Assembly (NCBI RefSeq): GCF_900116865.1
Contig: NZ_FPCD01000002.1
Location: 1 to 64,000 of the forward strand
DNA length: 64,000 nt
Source: Butyrivibrio sp. M55
Lineage (GTDB): Bacteria; Bacillota; Clostridia; Lachnospirales; Lachnospiraceae
Direction: 5' to 3'
Both the position numbers and the translations under genes were made by a program. The notes beneath the pieces were generated by a model that saw only the letters and a list, made by a program, of their open reading frames with translations, was not told the DNA's origin and ran no database searches. Of the stretch, positions 26,819 to 36,016 are shown one piece after another (the stretch's first letter is position 1; each line of letters begins with the position of its first letter).

Positions 26819-26914
26819 TTTCATATCTCCTATTTCAATTTTACTAGGAAATTGTTCAGAGATAAAGAAAAAAATTAAATTTTTATAAAAATTGATTCAT
26901 TAATTGACACAGGG

Positions 26915-28021
26915 CTAGAAAATCGGCTGTACGTCTGTGATTTCATTATCTTCAACTTTGAAAGACCAGAGTGCATGGTCTGTAAGGCGGTGCTCTGTAA
27001 GAAAATATGTGTCGCCAACCGAAGAGATGTAGTAAGGAGTTCCGCCTCCCAGGAAATACGTTGAGTATATGTCTTCGTACTCTCCGGCAGCAAGGTCTTC
27101 AAGGGACTTTGTGCGCACGATTGTCGCAACATCCTGATTTCCTGCTTTATCCGTAGAAACAGAGATATAGTAGTAATCCTGTATCTTGGTTATCTGAACC
27201 ATTCCGGCAAGTTCATCGGGAACGGCGTAGACCTGCTTGATTTCAAACGTTGCAAGGTCGCATTGAAGGACGGTTGCCTCGGCTCCTTCTTCGGAAACGC
27301 CGGAAACAAGGTAGATATCACCGTCGATTATAGAGAATGAACGGATATAGATGCCGTCAAGTGAATCGATTTTTCTTTTGTCCGTGAGATAAACTCTGTT
27401 TGTGGAATCGTCAGTCCTAAAGCAGAAGAGTTCTCCCGTCATTGAGCTCCACACGTAGAAAGTATCGGTGGCTTCGTCGTAGACCGTGTAGTGCGGGCGT
27501 ATTCCGATGTCGTAGAAACTCTGTGTGTGGATGAATTTATCATCGACTTTTTCAAAAATAAGAACGCGGTTGTTGTCCGTATCGTCGATCATATAGACAT
27601 TTCCGTCACTTGCAATCGTGTGAGGTCTTGTGGCGTCGGATGTCATGATGTCCCATTCTTCAAGGGGCTTTTCGAGTGAATCGGAGTAGATTACTCTGTT
27701 GTGGTAACAGTCAACTATAAACCAAATATCGTTAATTTGCGTAACGTAAGTCGGGACGCTGAGTTTAGAATCGTAATTTTTGATGGGAGTATATTCGGAA
27801 GCGGCTGCGGCGGGATCTTCACCGGCGCTTGTAAGAGAAGATTCTTCGATAAATTCTTTGTTGTCAAAGGGAGCAGGCGCGGGAGCCGGAGTTCCCATTG
27901 CTTTTTGAGCGCTTACTTCTGCGGATTCAGTAGGTTTTGAACAGCCAAAACAGGCCGGTAATACTACAAAAACCAAGCTCAATATACAGATATATTTTTT
28001 ACCAAAAAACTTTTGAATCAT
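26915..28021 (-). CDS. Lipoprotein with propeller-like repeats, function unknown
   Basis: 368 residues; signal with lipobox PACFGC (Cys about residue 27), then a Pro/Ala/Ser-rich linker (about 40-75). The remainder alternates short strands of the NHL/propeller type ('DCYHNRVIYSD', 'DTDNNRVLIFEK', 'GDIYLVSGV'). A surface-exposed beta-propeller is likely. No catalytic motif and no recognizable named family. GGTGGAAAG precedes the start. It is the last gene before a strand switch and is separated from the cyclase by about 100 bases. Confidence 0.7.
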   Translation of the reverse strand: MIQKFFGKKYICILSLVFVVLPACFGCSKPTESAEVSAQKAMGTPAPAPAPFDNKEFIEESSLTSAGEDPAAAASEYTPIKNYDSKLSVPTYVTQINDIWFIVDCYHNRVIYSDSLEKPLEEWDIMTSDATRPHTIASDGNVYMIDDTDNNRVLIFEKVDDKFIHTQSFYDIGIRPHYTVYDEATDTFYVWSSMTGELFCFRTDDSTNRVYLTDKRKIDSLDGIYIRSFSIIDGDIYLVSGVSEEGAEATVLQCDLATFEIKQVYAVPDELAGMVQITKIQDYYYISVSTDKAGNQDVATIVRTKSLEDLAAGEYEDIYSTYFLGGGTPYYISSVGDTYFLTEHRLTDHALWSFKVEDNEITDVQPIF

Positions 28022-28165
28022 TTATCTTTCCACCAAATTAAGTCATTAAATACAATTCTACAATAATACACTTTTGCGGGCAATAAATTATAGAAAGACA
28101 TAGCATTTTAATGTAAAATTGATACGTAATCACATGATGGCATTACATAAGTGTGGAGGGGGAAT

Positions 28166-29188
28166 ATGATAACAATCAGTCTTTGTATGATAGTTAAGAA
28201 TGAAGAGGAGAGTCTTGGCAGATGCCTTGAGAGTCTTAAGGGGATTGTTGACGAGATGATTGTTGTGGATACGGGCTCTGAGGACAGGACTGTTGAGATT
28301 GCCAAGGAGTACGGCGCCAAGGTCTACGACTTTAAGTGGACGGGAGATTTCAGCGAGGCGAGAAATTATTCTTTTTCACTTGCAACATGTGACTATATAT
28401 ATTCCGCGGATGCGGATGAGGAGCTGGACGAGGACAACAGGCAGAGATTTATTCAGCTCAAAAAGGATATTGAAGAACTTGATATCGATATCGTTCAGAT
28501 GTATTATTGCAATCAGTTGTCATTCAGAACGGTTTATAACTATGACAGAGAACTTCGCCCGAAGCTCTTTAAGAGAGTCAGGAGCTTTAAGTGGGAGGAT
28601 CCGATCCACGAGCAGGTTGCCATAGACCCTGTTATCTGCAACAGTGAGGTCGAGATTATACACAGGCCAAAAGAGAACCATGCATCGCGCGATCTGGCTT
28701 CTTTCAGAAAGGCTGTGGAAAGCGGAAGGCGCATTTCCAAGAGGCTTCATGGAATGTACGCCAGAGAGCTTTTTATGGCGGGCACCGATGATGATTTCAT
28801 CAAGGCAAAAGATTTTTTTGCGGAAGCTGTAAAAGACAGTACCAGGAGCGTTGATGAGGTCAAGGAGGCGAGCTGCGTGCTTGCGCATATTGCTGTTCTT
28901 GAAAAAGATGCGGAGGCGCTTTTAAAGTATTCTCTTAAGGATGCTGCGACCGAGATGTGCAGTGAGATGTGCTGTGAGCTCGGGGAATATTATTTTGGAA
29001 AAGATGACTATGACGAAGCTATAGTCTGGTTCTACAATGCGGCGTACGAGTGCGCCAGCATTTTGGATATTAAGACAAGCAAGGAAATTCCGAGGCTTGC
29101 GCTTGCAAAGTGCTACAAGGCGCTTGGCAACGAAGAACAGGCGGCTGATTATGAGAAAGAGGCTGCCGAGATAGAGAAAGGTGAATGA
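28166..29188 (+). CDS. Glycosyltransferase family 2 with C-terminal TPR-like helices
   Basis: 340 residues from the ATG at 28166 after GGAGGGGG. The GT-A core opens ISLCMIVKNEEESLGRCLESL, with VVDTGSEDRT, DFSEARNYSF, and the acidic YSADADEELDE metal-binding region. The latter half is helical with TPR-like spacing (KAKDFFAEAV, YYFGKDDYDEAIVWFYNAAY). This is the SunS-like/'cell wall biogenesis' GT2 group; the donor and acceptor are unknown. Its stop overlaps the rfbG start (ATGA), so it belongs to the CDP-sugar operon and may use that sugar. Confidence 0.85.
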   Translation: MITISLCMIVKNEEESLGRCLESLKGIVDEMIVVDTGSEDRTVEIAKEYGAKVYDFKWTGDFSEARNYSFSLATCDYIYSADADEELDEDNRQRFIQLKKDIEELDIDIVQMYYCNQLSFRTVYNYDRELRPKLFKRVRSFKWEDPIHEQVAIDPVICNSEVEIIHRPKENHASRDLASFRKAVESGRRISKRLHGMYARELFMAGTDDDFIKAKDFFAEAVKDSTRSVDEVKEASCVLAHIAVLEKDAEALLKYSLKDAATEMCSEMCCELGEYYFGKDDYDEAIVWFYNAAYECASILDIKTSKEIPRLALAKCYKALGNEEQAADYEKEAAEIEKGE

Positions 29189-30279
29189 TGTTAGATTTTT
29201 ACAAAGGGAAAAGAGTGCTCATAACGGGCCACACCGGATTTAAGGGAAGCTGGCTTTCCAAGATCATGATAATGGCCGGGGCCGATGTATACGGATATTC
29301 TCTTGCGCCTTCTGAGGGAAAAGAGAATCTGTATGAGATTTCCGGTATTGCGAATGAGATGGACTCGCATATCGGCGATATTAGGAATTTTGAGGAATTA
29401 AAAGAGTATTTTGATAAGGCAAAGCCTGAGATTGTTTTTCATCTTGCGGCTCAGCCGATTGTAAGGGATTCATACAAGGATCCGCGATATACATATGAAA
29501 CAAACGTGATGGGCACCGTAAACGTGTGTGAATGCGTAAGGAACTGCCCGAGCGTTAAGTCTTTTTTGAATGTTACCACGGATAAGGTTTACGAGAACAA
29601 TGAGTGGGTATGGGGATACAGAGAGGATGAGAAACTCGACGGATTCGACCCGTATTCGAACAGTAAGTCGTGTTCTGAGCTGGTAACACATTCTTATATA
29701 AATTCATTTTTTAACGAGCTTGGAATAGCGGTATCTACCGCAAGAGCCGGAAATGTCATAGGCGGAGGAGATTTTGCCAACGACAGACTTATTCCGGATT
29801 GTGTGAGAGCAGCGGAGAAGGGTGATGACATAGTGCTCAGAAACCCCGATTCCACAAGGCCTTTCCAGCATGTGCTCGAGGCACTTTCGGCGTATATCCT
29901 TCTTGCACAGAAGCAGTATGAAGATAAGTCCTATGCGGGCTACTACAATGTCGGACCAAACGATGACGATGCGGTGACTGCGGGCAGACTTGCGGGAGCT
30001 TTTGTGGATTCCTGGAACAAACTTGTTTCTGAAAATGCGGGTAATAAGGCGTTTAAGGGACATGGAATAAAGATAGTGATAAGACCTGACGGCGGTCCTC
30101 ACGAAGCAAGTTTCTTAAAACTTGACTGTTCCAAGATAAAGAGTAGACTTAAGTGGTCGCCAAAATGGAATATTGACGACGCAGTGGCAAAGACAGCAGA
30201 GTGGACATGCGCTTATTTTAAGGGCGAAGCCGTAGAGTGCATGACAGACCAGATAAAAGAGTATTATAAACAGGTATAG
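29185..30279 (+). CDS. rfbG: CDP-glucose 4,6-dehydratase
   Basis: 364 residues. It converts CDP-glucose to CDP-4-dehydro-6-deoxyglucose, the entry to 3,6-dideoxyhexoses. It has the extended SDR NAD motif GHTGFKGSW (about residues 14-22), the family-specific HLAAQPIVRDSY, and catalytic Y-x-x-x-K (YSNSK, about 156-160). The RfbG-type AAQPIVR and VTTDKVYEN blocks separate it from dTDP-glucose dehydratases. It is coupled to the preceding glycosyltransferase and 16 bases before rfbH. The cytidylyltransferase (rfbF) that makes its substrate is not in this window. Confidence 0.9.
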   Translation: MMLDFYKGKRVLITGHTGFKGSWLSKIMIMAGADVYGYSLAPSEGKENLYEISGIANEMDSHIGDIRNFEELKEYFDKAKPEIVFHLAAQPIVRDSYKDPRYTYETNVMGTVNVCECVRNCPSVKSFLNVTTDKVYENNEWVWGYREDEKLDGFDPYSNSKSCSELVTHSYINSFFNELGIAVSTARAGNVIGGGDFANDRLIPDCVRAAEKGDDIVLRNPDSTRPFQHVLEALSAYILLAQKQYEDKSYAGYYNVGPNDDDAVTAGRLAGAFVDSWNKLVSENAGNKAFKGHGIKIVIRPDGGPHEASFLKLDCSKIKSRLKWSPKWNIDDAVAKTAEWTCAYFKGEAVECMTDQIKEYYKQV

Positions 30280-30295
30280 GAGAAAAGAGTAAAAG

Positions 30296-31675
30296 ATGAG
30301 TAACAGCGAGCAGCAGGCAAGGGAGCAGATTTTAAACCTTGTTGCGGATTATTATAACCGCTTTTTGAAAAAAGATAATGACAGCTTCACCGAGGGAGAC
30401 AGAATTCCTTATTCGGGAAGAGTTTTTGATGAGAAGGAAGTCATAAATCTTGTGGATTCTTCACTTGATTTCTGGCTTACCGCAGGAAGATACACCGATG
30501 AATTTGAAAAGAGATTTGCGGAGCTTTTGAATGTAAGATTCGCAAGCCTTGTAAACAGCGGATCTTCAGCCAATCTTATTGCTTTTATGGCACTTACGGC
30601 ACCGGAACTCGGCGACAGACAGATAAAGAGAGGCGACGAAGTAATTACCGTTGCCTGTGGATTCCCCACAACGGTCGCACCTATCATGCAGTACGGCGCA
30701 GTACCTGTATTTGTTGATGTTACCGTTCCTCAGTACAATATTGATGTTACGATGCTTGAAGAGGCGCTCAGCCCTAAGACAAAAGCAGTAATGATCGCAC
30801 ATACACTCGGCAATCCGTTTGATCTCAAGGCTGTAAGAGAGTTCTGCGATAAGCACGGACTCTGGCTTGTTGAGGATAACTGCGATGCGCTCGGTTCTGA
30901 GTATACGATTGACGGAAAGACAGCATTTACGGGAACATGGGGCGATATTGGAACATCAAGTTTCTATCCTCCGCACCACATCACGATGGGTGAAGGCGGA
31001 TGTGTATATACGGACAATGCCCTTCTTCACAGACTTGTTAGAAGTTACAGGGATTGGGGGCGCGATTGTATCTGCCCTCCCGGAAAAGATAATTTCTGCG
31101 GTCACAGATTTGATGGTAAGTTTGGTGAACTTCCCGTCGGATACGATCATAAGTATGTTTACAGCCATCTCGGATATAACCTCAAGGCTACAGATATGCA
31201 GGCGGCAGTCGGATGCGCGCAGCTTGATAAGCTCATTGGTTTTGCCGATGCCAGAAGAAAGAACTGGAAGAGCCTTTATGAGAAGCTTGAGTGTCTTAAA
31301 GACGTTCTTATTCTTCCCGAGCCCGCTGAGAACAGCAATCCTTCATGGTTTGGATTTATCATGGGCGTAAAAGAGGGAGCTAAGGATGGAAACGGCAACG
31401 AACTTACAAGAAATGCCATTACCAAGGCTCTTGAGGATAACAACATTCAGACAAGGCTTCTCTTTAGTGGAAATGTTACAAAGCATCCTTGCTTCGATGA
31501 GTTCGTTTGCAAGAAGAGTGTGGATGATGCCGGCGATTACAGAGTTGTCGGAGATCTGTCCGTGACAGATTATGTTATGAACAATGCGTTCTGGATCGGA
31601 GTATATCCGGGGCTTAACGATGACAAGATTGAGTTCATGGCAAACGTGATAAAGAAAGCTTGCGGGAAAGCGTAA
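30296..31675 (+). CDS. rfbH: CDP-6-deoxy-4-keto-glucose 3-dehydratase (RfbH/E1-type)
   Basis: 459 residues of the DegT/DnrJ/EryC1 aminotransferase fold. The usual PLP-binding Lys is replaced by His (YPPHHITMGEGG, His at about residue 228), the hallmark of RfbH/DdhC. It uses PMP and an Fe-S cluster for C3 deoxygenation. Cys residues for the cluster are present (for example CICPPGKDNFCGH). It follows rfbG directly and is followed by a sugar reductase, giving the path to a CDP-3,6-dideoxyhexose. The dedicated reductase (E3/DdhD type) is not seen nearby. Confidence 0.93.
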   Translation: MSNSEQQAREQILNLVADYYNRFLKKDNDSFTEGDRIPYSGRVFDEKEVINLVDSSLDFWLTAGRYTDEFEKRFAELLNVRFASLVNSGSSANLIAFMALTAPELGDRQIKRGDEVITVACGFPTTVAPIMQYGAVPVFVDVTVPQYNIDVTMLEEALSPKTKAVMIAHTLGNPFDLKAVREFCDKHGLWLVEDNCDALGSEYTIDGKTAFTGTWGDIGTSSFYPPHHITMGEGGCVYTDNALLHRLVRSYRDWGRDCICPPGKDNFCGHRFDGKFGELPVGYDHKYVYSHLGYNLKATDMQAAVGCAQLDKLIGFADARRKNWKSLYEKLECLKDVLILPEPAENSNPSWFGFIMGVKEGAKDGNGNELTRNAITKALEDNNIQTRLLFSGNVTKHPCFDEFVCKKSVDDAGDYRVVGDLSVTDYVMNNAFWIGVYPGLNDDKIEFMANVIKKACGKA

Positions 31676-31680
31676 TAAAT

Positions 31681-32622
31681 ATGAAAAATAATGGTAAGAT
31701 TGCCATAGTGACAGGTGCCTTTGGATTTGCGGGAGCTAATCTGACAGAGCACCTGTTAGATTATGGGTATAAAGTTTATGCGATAGGAAGAAAGGGCTCA
31801 TCTCACAATGACAGGTTTTCTGAGAGCGAGTCTTTGAAAAAAGTGCTCATCGATATGGAAGACTACGACAAAATATGCGGTTATATCGATGACGATGATA
31901 TAAGCGGTGCGGAGGCGATAGCTCTTTTCCATCTGTCTTGGGGAGGGGCAAGAGACGATTTTGATACTCAGAGGCGAAATATAGACGCATCTCTGCTTTT
32001 GCTTGATTCTGCCCACGATATTAAAGATAAATGCCTTAAAAGCAAAAATATGGACGTTTCGATAAGGGTAATCGGCATAGGGTCACAGGCTGAGTACGGA
32101 GTTAAGAGCGGACCCATAACGGAAGACCTTCCACTTGAGCCGTTTACAGCCTACGGAAGTTGCAAGGCAGCAGCTTATTATCTGACTGAGTCAAAAGCAA
32201 GGATCCTTGGAATCGACTTTATCTGGGGAAGAATATTCAGCCTTATCGGAAAATATGAGCCCTCAGGCAGAATGCTTCCCGATGTTGTAAGGAAACTTGC
32301 GGCGGGAGAGGAAGTAAGTCTCAGTTCATGCGAACAGTACTGGGATTATCTCGATGCGGGAGATGCCGCAGATGCGATAATAGCTCTTTTTGAAAAAGGA
32401 GTGACCGGAGAGGTCTATAATATCGCAAACGGTGACTGCGACAGATTAATGAATTTCGTAAAAAGAGCCGCAAAGTGTGTCGGAGCGGATGAGAGCCTAA
32501 TTAGCTACGGTAACAGGGCCAATCCTTTTGTTTCGCTTGAAGTCTCAGGTGAAAAGATAAAAAAAGACACGGGCTGGGAGCCTAAAGTCAGCTTTGAAGA
32601 GTCAATAAAATATTATCGATAG
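31681..32622 (+). CDS. NAD-dependent sugar epimerase/reductase (CDP-dideoxyhexose tailoring, abequose/paratose-synthase type)
   Basis: 313 residues, extended SDR. The NAD site is TGAFGFAGANL near the N-terminus and the catalytic motif is YGSCK (about residues 158-162). A C-terminal GEVYNIANGDCDRL is the usual ligand region. By position after rfbG-rfbH it should complete the CDP-3,6-dideoxy-4-keto sugar to abequose, paratose or tyvelose type; sequence alone does not settle which. Start at 31681: no strong ribosome site, 5 bases after the rfbH stop, so translation may be coupled. Confidence 0.75.
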   Translation: MKNNGKIAIVTGAFGFAGANLTEHLLDYGYKVYAIGRKGSSHNDRFSESESLKKVLIDMEDYDKICGYIDDDDISGAEAIALFHLSWGGARDDFDTQRRNIDASLLLLDSAHDIKDKCLKSKNMDVSIRVIGIGSQAEYGVKSGPITEDLPLEPFTAYGSCKAAAYYLTESKARILGIDFIWGRIFSLIGKYEPSGRMLPDVVRKLAAGEEVSLSSCEQYWDYLDAGDAADAIIALFEKGVTGEVYNIANGDCDRLMNFVKRAAKCVGADESLISYGNRANPFVSLEVSGEKIKKDTGWEPKVSFEESIKYYR

Positions 32623-32737
32623 GCAAAACACTTTATAACGTCATCACGCTTGACATTATTTTTTGCAAAAGATACCATAAATGTAAGTATAAGGTGATCC
32701 GCGGTGTTCGCAAATAGTAGCAGGGGTGGGGAATAAA

Positions 32738-34354
32738 ATGTATGAAAAGCTGACGGAACTTATAGAAGCGAGAGACTATAAGGAAGCGTTATACGAATTT
32801 CAGGAAGAGTATTTACATATTGGTGAAAAAGAGCCGAAGGATGCAGCTAAGCTGTGTATTTTGGAGGCTTCTCTATGGGAAGCGTTAGCCGATTCGACGG
32901 CGGAATATGATGCAATAGCTCGAGGAATTGCCTATGACGGGGGCAACTACGAGCTTTTTTATATGCTCGGACTATATTATGCAGACATCAATGTCAACCT
33001 GTCGTACCTTGCTCTGGAAACGGCTTTGATGTATTGCGATGATGAAAGTGACAGTGAAGTCATTAAAGAGGCAATGAGGGGGCTTGAGCAGAGCCGTACA
33101 CTCAGAGTCAGGAAGCTTAGCTTTATGATATTGTCGCACAATGATCTCGATCTTTTGAAAAGATGCATTGACTCGATTGAAAAATATGTGCCTGACGGTT
33201 CATATGAGATCGTGGTTGTGGATAACGCATCTACGGAAGACGGAGTGAAAGAGTATCTCAAAGAAAAGGCAAAGAGCGTAAGTTACAGGTTCAAGCTAAT
33301 TCTCAATGATGAAAACTCAGGTTTTCCCAAAGGGTGCAACATAGGTAGTGTGTGTTGTGACAGGAACAATGATATTTTCTATCTTAATAACGATGCTATC
33401 CTTACGCAGAATGCAGTGCTTTTCATGAGAATGGGGCTTTATGACAACAGAAATGTCGGTGCTGTCAGTGCACTTTCAAACAGCGCGTCGCTTCAGGAAG
33501 TAACGCCTGAGGAACTGTCCGGATATGCGGGAGAGGAACTTGGTGAGCTCTGGCACAGGAAGCTTGGAGTTGACAGAAGTGTCAAGATATTTGAAGACTA
33601 TGCTGCTGCACATTCTTATCCCGTAAAGAGGGCATATATCAAGAGGTTCAGGCTTACGGGGTTTGCGATGATGCTGTCAAGAGAGGCTGTAAGGTGCGTT
33701 GCGGAGGATTATAAAGTTTTTGACGAGCGTTTTTCTCCGGGATATTTTGAAGACGACGATCTTGGAATCAGACTTGCCAGGGCAGGTTTTATACAGTATG
33801 TTTGCAAGAACGCTTTTATTTATCACAATGGCGGAACCGGTTTTGCTCAGAATGAGAACGCCATGACCGAGAGCAGAAACAAATTTATAGATAAATGGGG
33901 ATTTGATATCTGGGGCTATTCGCTTCCGTGGTTTGAGGCAGCAGATAGTGTTATAGATCTCTATTCCAAGCAAAAAGAGGGACTTAGAATTCTCGATTTT
34001 ACCTGTGGTTTTGGAGCAAATGCATCATACATAAAGAGTAGCTGTCCCGATACTTTTATAGCCGGTGTGTGCGCTAACTCATTTGAGGCCGGAATTGCGG
34101 GACTTATCGCCGATGACGTTGCGTTCGGAGATGTGAATACAATGAGGCTTCCGTGGGCAGAAAGGTCTTTTGACATAGTAATAGCTGAGAGAAAGCATGT
34201 CTGCATCGGTCAGATCATGAGATACCTTAAGGCTGACGGTCTTTTCCTCAGTGAGAAGATAAATAGCGAGAACGACGAGATGATGGATATCATAAAGTCC
34301 AATGCGGATGCGGGATTTGATTCAGAACGTCTGGATAAATTGCTCAGCGAGTGA
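32738..34354 (+). CDS. Fusion protein: TPR-like / GT2 glycosyltransferase / SAM-dependent methyltransferase
   Basis: 538 residues from the ATG at 32738 after AGGGGTGGGG. Residues 1-125 are helical and TPR-like (YEKLTELIEARDYKEALYEF...). Residues about 125-390 are a GT2 domain: LSFMILSHNDLDLLKRCIDS, VVDNASTEDG, LNNDA as the DxD-type site and GYFEDDDLGIRL. Residues about 410-520 form a class I methyltransferase-like fold with LDFTCGFGAN as the SAM loop and ERSFDIVIAERKH as the second block. This suggests transfer of a sugar that is then, or already, methylated (inference). It lies just downstream of the CDP-sugar genes with its own leader. Confidence 0.8.
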   Translation: MYEKLTELIEARDYKEALYEFQEEYLHIGEKEPKDAAKLCILEASLWEALADSTAEYDAIARGIAYDGGNYELFYMLGLYYADINVNLSYLALETALMYCDDESDSEVIKEAMRGLEQSRTLRVRKLSFMILSHNDLDLLKRCIDSIEKYVPDGSYEIVVVDNASTEDGVKEYLKEKAKSVSYRFKLILNDENSGFPKGCNIGSVCCDRNNDIFYLNNDAILTQNAVLFMRMGLYDNRNVGAVSALSNSASLQEVTPEELSGYAGEELGELWHRKLGVDRSVKIFEDYAAAHSYPVKRAYIKRFRLTGFAMMLSREAVRCVAEDYKVFDERFSPGYFEDDDLGIRLARAGFIQYVCKNAFIYHNGGTGFAQNENAMTESRNKFIDKWGFDIWGYSLPWFEAADSVIDLYSKQKEGLRILDFTCGFGANASYIKSSCPDTFIAGVCANSFEAGIAGLIADDVAFGDVNTMRLPWAERSFDIVIAERKHVCIGQIMRYLKADGLFLSEKINSENDEMMDIIKSNADAGFDSERLDKLLSE

Positions 34355-34397
34355 TGTTCAGGCTTTTATGATAAAAAATATTATGAGGTGAGTGTGC

Positions 34398-35138
34398 ATG
34401 AATTGCCCTAATTGTAAAAGAGTTTTGCCGGATAATATTAATCTTAGAATAAATTTCTGCCCGATGTGCGGAAAGAAGCTTTTTGAAGACGGAAAGGACT
34501 ATTTGATACAGATTGCATGCGTCGGACATAGGAGCGCGGACGGGAATGTAATGATGGTCTTTCTTGACGAAAAACAGCTGTATGAGGTGAAAGCGGGAGA
34601 AACAATATGTTTTGCGGTTAAGGCGGGCTTCCATGCACTTAAGTTCAGGCAAAAGATAAGGAGCAAGAATATCACGCTTCTGGTTAATTCGGGATATGCG
34701 ATTAAAGCGGCATACAATACGGTGTCGGGACTTATCGAGACCAATGTCGTTAAATTTGACGACGATGACGAGGAAACATCCGAGAGAAGGATCAGAGAAG
34801 CCGATCTTACGACGCCTGTTATGGAGTCTGAAACGGGCGCACGCGGCTTTGATTCGGTTCTTGGGGTTGATGACCCGGAATATGAGGTAAAGGCTACGGA
34901 AGGCTTTAAAGAAGGCATACTCAGTATCTACTCGGAACGCCTTGAATTCAAAGGGAATAATGATATGGCCAAGGAGGTCATTGATTTTAAAAATATTGTC
35001 TCGGTGAAAAAGAAAATGGGTACGATTGATATTTTGTGTGACGGAAATATTCACAAAATATACAGTATTCCGAAAGATATATACAACGAGGTTATGTCAT
35101 TTTTAAACAATAGAATTGAAGATGTGCGTGGAATATAG
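34398..35138 (+). CDS. Zinc-ribbon protein of unknown function
   Basis: 246 residues. The N-terminus has a zinc ribbon with CPNC (residues 3-6) and CPMC (about 22-25). The rest is a mixed alpha/beta protein with an acidic middle (DDDDEETSE) and a C-terminal segment that reads like a PH-like domain (ILSIYSERLEFKG, IDFKNIVSVKK, GTIDILCDGNIHKIYS). ATG 34398 follows TGAGGTG; the GTG at 34392 is an alternative. It follows the GT/methyltransferase fusion by 43 bases. No function can be assigned. Confidence 0.65.
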   Translation: MNCPNCKRVLPDNINLRINFCPMCGKKLFEDGKDYLIQIACVGHRSADGNVMMVFLDEKQLYEVKAGETICFAVKAGFHALKFRQKIRSKNITLLVNSGYAIKAAYNTVSGLIETNVVKFDDDDEETSERRIREADLTTPVMESETGARGFDSVLGVDDPEYEVKATEGFKEGILSIYSERLEFKGNNDMAKEVIDFKNIVSVKKKMGTIDILCDGNIHKIYSIPKDIYNEVMSFLNNRIEDVRGI

Positions 35139-35504
35139 GGTTCCGGATATTTCATGCAACAGAAAAACATTAAGAAATTTACGACAAATAGTACTTGCGT
35201 ACTATTTGTTTTTTCGTATAATAATATATAGAAATCCTAGGCAATATCGGAAGATTTTGGAGGGGGTGAACGGGAAAAAGTCTCATATTTTAACAATAAA
35301 ATGTGATAAATGTGTGAACACTTTCGCAAAAAAATGTTTCCTCCTACAATTTCGTTAAATTGCCGAAAAAGTGTCGTTATTCTTAAGAAAATTTTAGCAG
35401 GTAATTTTCTTAAAAAGGAATGACGAAATAACGTCTATGTGATAGACTAGGGGATGCAAAAGAAAAGAGACGCAAAAGAGAAAAGATTTAGGAGGTTATG
35501 CAAC
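35139..35504 (+). promoter_or_regulatory. Regulatory intergenic region with terminator and an 11-bp inverted repeat
   Basis: 366 bases without a gene. A terminator at 35184-35214 closes the upstream unit. Further on, TTAAGAAAATT (35383-35393) and AATTTTCTTAA (35403-35413) are perfect 11-bp arms around a 9-base spacer, suitable as an operator or hairpin upstream of the HTH gene. No strong promoter can be named with confidence. Confidence 0.55.
35184..35214 (+). terminator. Intrinsic terminator
   Basis: ACAAATAGTAC (35184-35194) pairs with GTACTATTTGT (35199-35209), 4-base loop, then TTTTTT. It lies 46 bases after the zinc-ribbon gene. Confidence 0.85.
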
Positions 35505-35840
35505 ATGACAAAAGCTGAAATTTTGAAGAAGGAAATTCTTCTGCAGTATAAGAGCGTAAGACAGTTTGCTATAGATATGTCTATACCATACAGCACATTG
35601 GTTACAGCACTTGATAGAGGAATTGAGGGAATGGCTTACGGAACAGTTATCAAAATGTGCGATCGTTTGAATCTTAACCCTGTTGATTTTTCAACACTTG
35701 AGCAGGGCGCAGATCTTGGTAAGAAGATCGTTGAGAACCGTGTAATGCAGCAGTATGTTAAGCTTAACAAAGCAGGACGTAAGAAGATTCTTGATATGAT
35801 GGGTGATTTTTCACAGTTAGACAAATATCAGGCTGACTGA
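35505..35840 (+). CDS. Small XRE-like helix-turn-helix regulator
   Basis: 111 residues from the ATG at 35505 after TTTAGGAGG. The first half is an HTH with the XRE pattern: SVRQFAIDMSIPYSTLVTALDRG, ending VIKMCDRLNLNPVDF. The rest is a short helical tail (MQQYVKLNKAGRKKILDMMGDF). It is a likely DNA-binding repressor, possibly of its own promoter through the inverted repeat at 35383-35413. Targets unknown. It is followed by a terminator, so it is a single-gene unit. Confidence 0.78.
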   Translation: MTKAEILKKEILLQYKSVRQFAIDMSIPYSTLVTALDRGIEGMAYGTVIKMCDRLNLNPVDFSTLEQGADLGKKIVENRVMQQYVKLNKAGRKKILDMMGDFSQLDKYQAD

Positions 35841-35872
35841 TACGAGCTTAATTAAAAGAATAATTAACAAAC

Positions 35873-35911
35873 GGGACAGAGAAGACAAAATCTTCTTTGT
35901 CCTGTTTTTTT
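35873..35911 (+). terminator. Intrinsic terminator after the HTH gene
   Basis: GGGACAGAGAAGA (35873-35885) pairs with TCTTCTTTGTCC (35891-35902), with one mismatch and a short loop, followed by TGTTTTTTT. Confidence 0.85.
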
Positions 35912-36016
35912 GTGTATGGATAAGCTTGCTTGTGACAAATGCCGTGAGAGGGTATAATAGGGGAATATCAGAGAAAGGAAAAGCATGAGTTAAGCGAATA
36001 TCATGCAATCGGGGAT

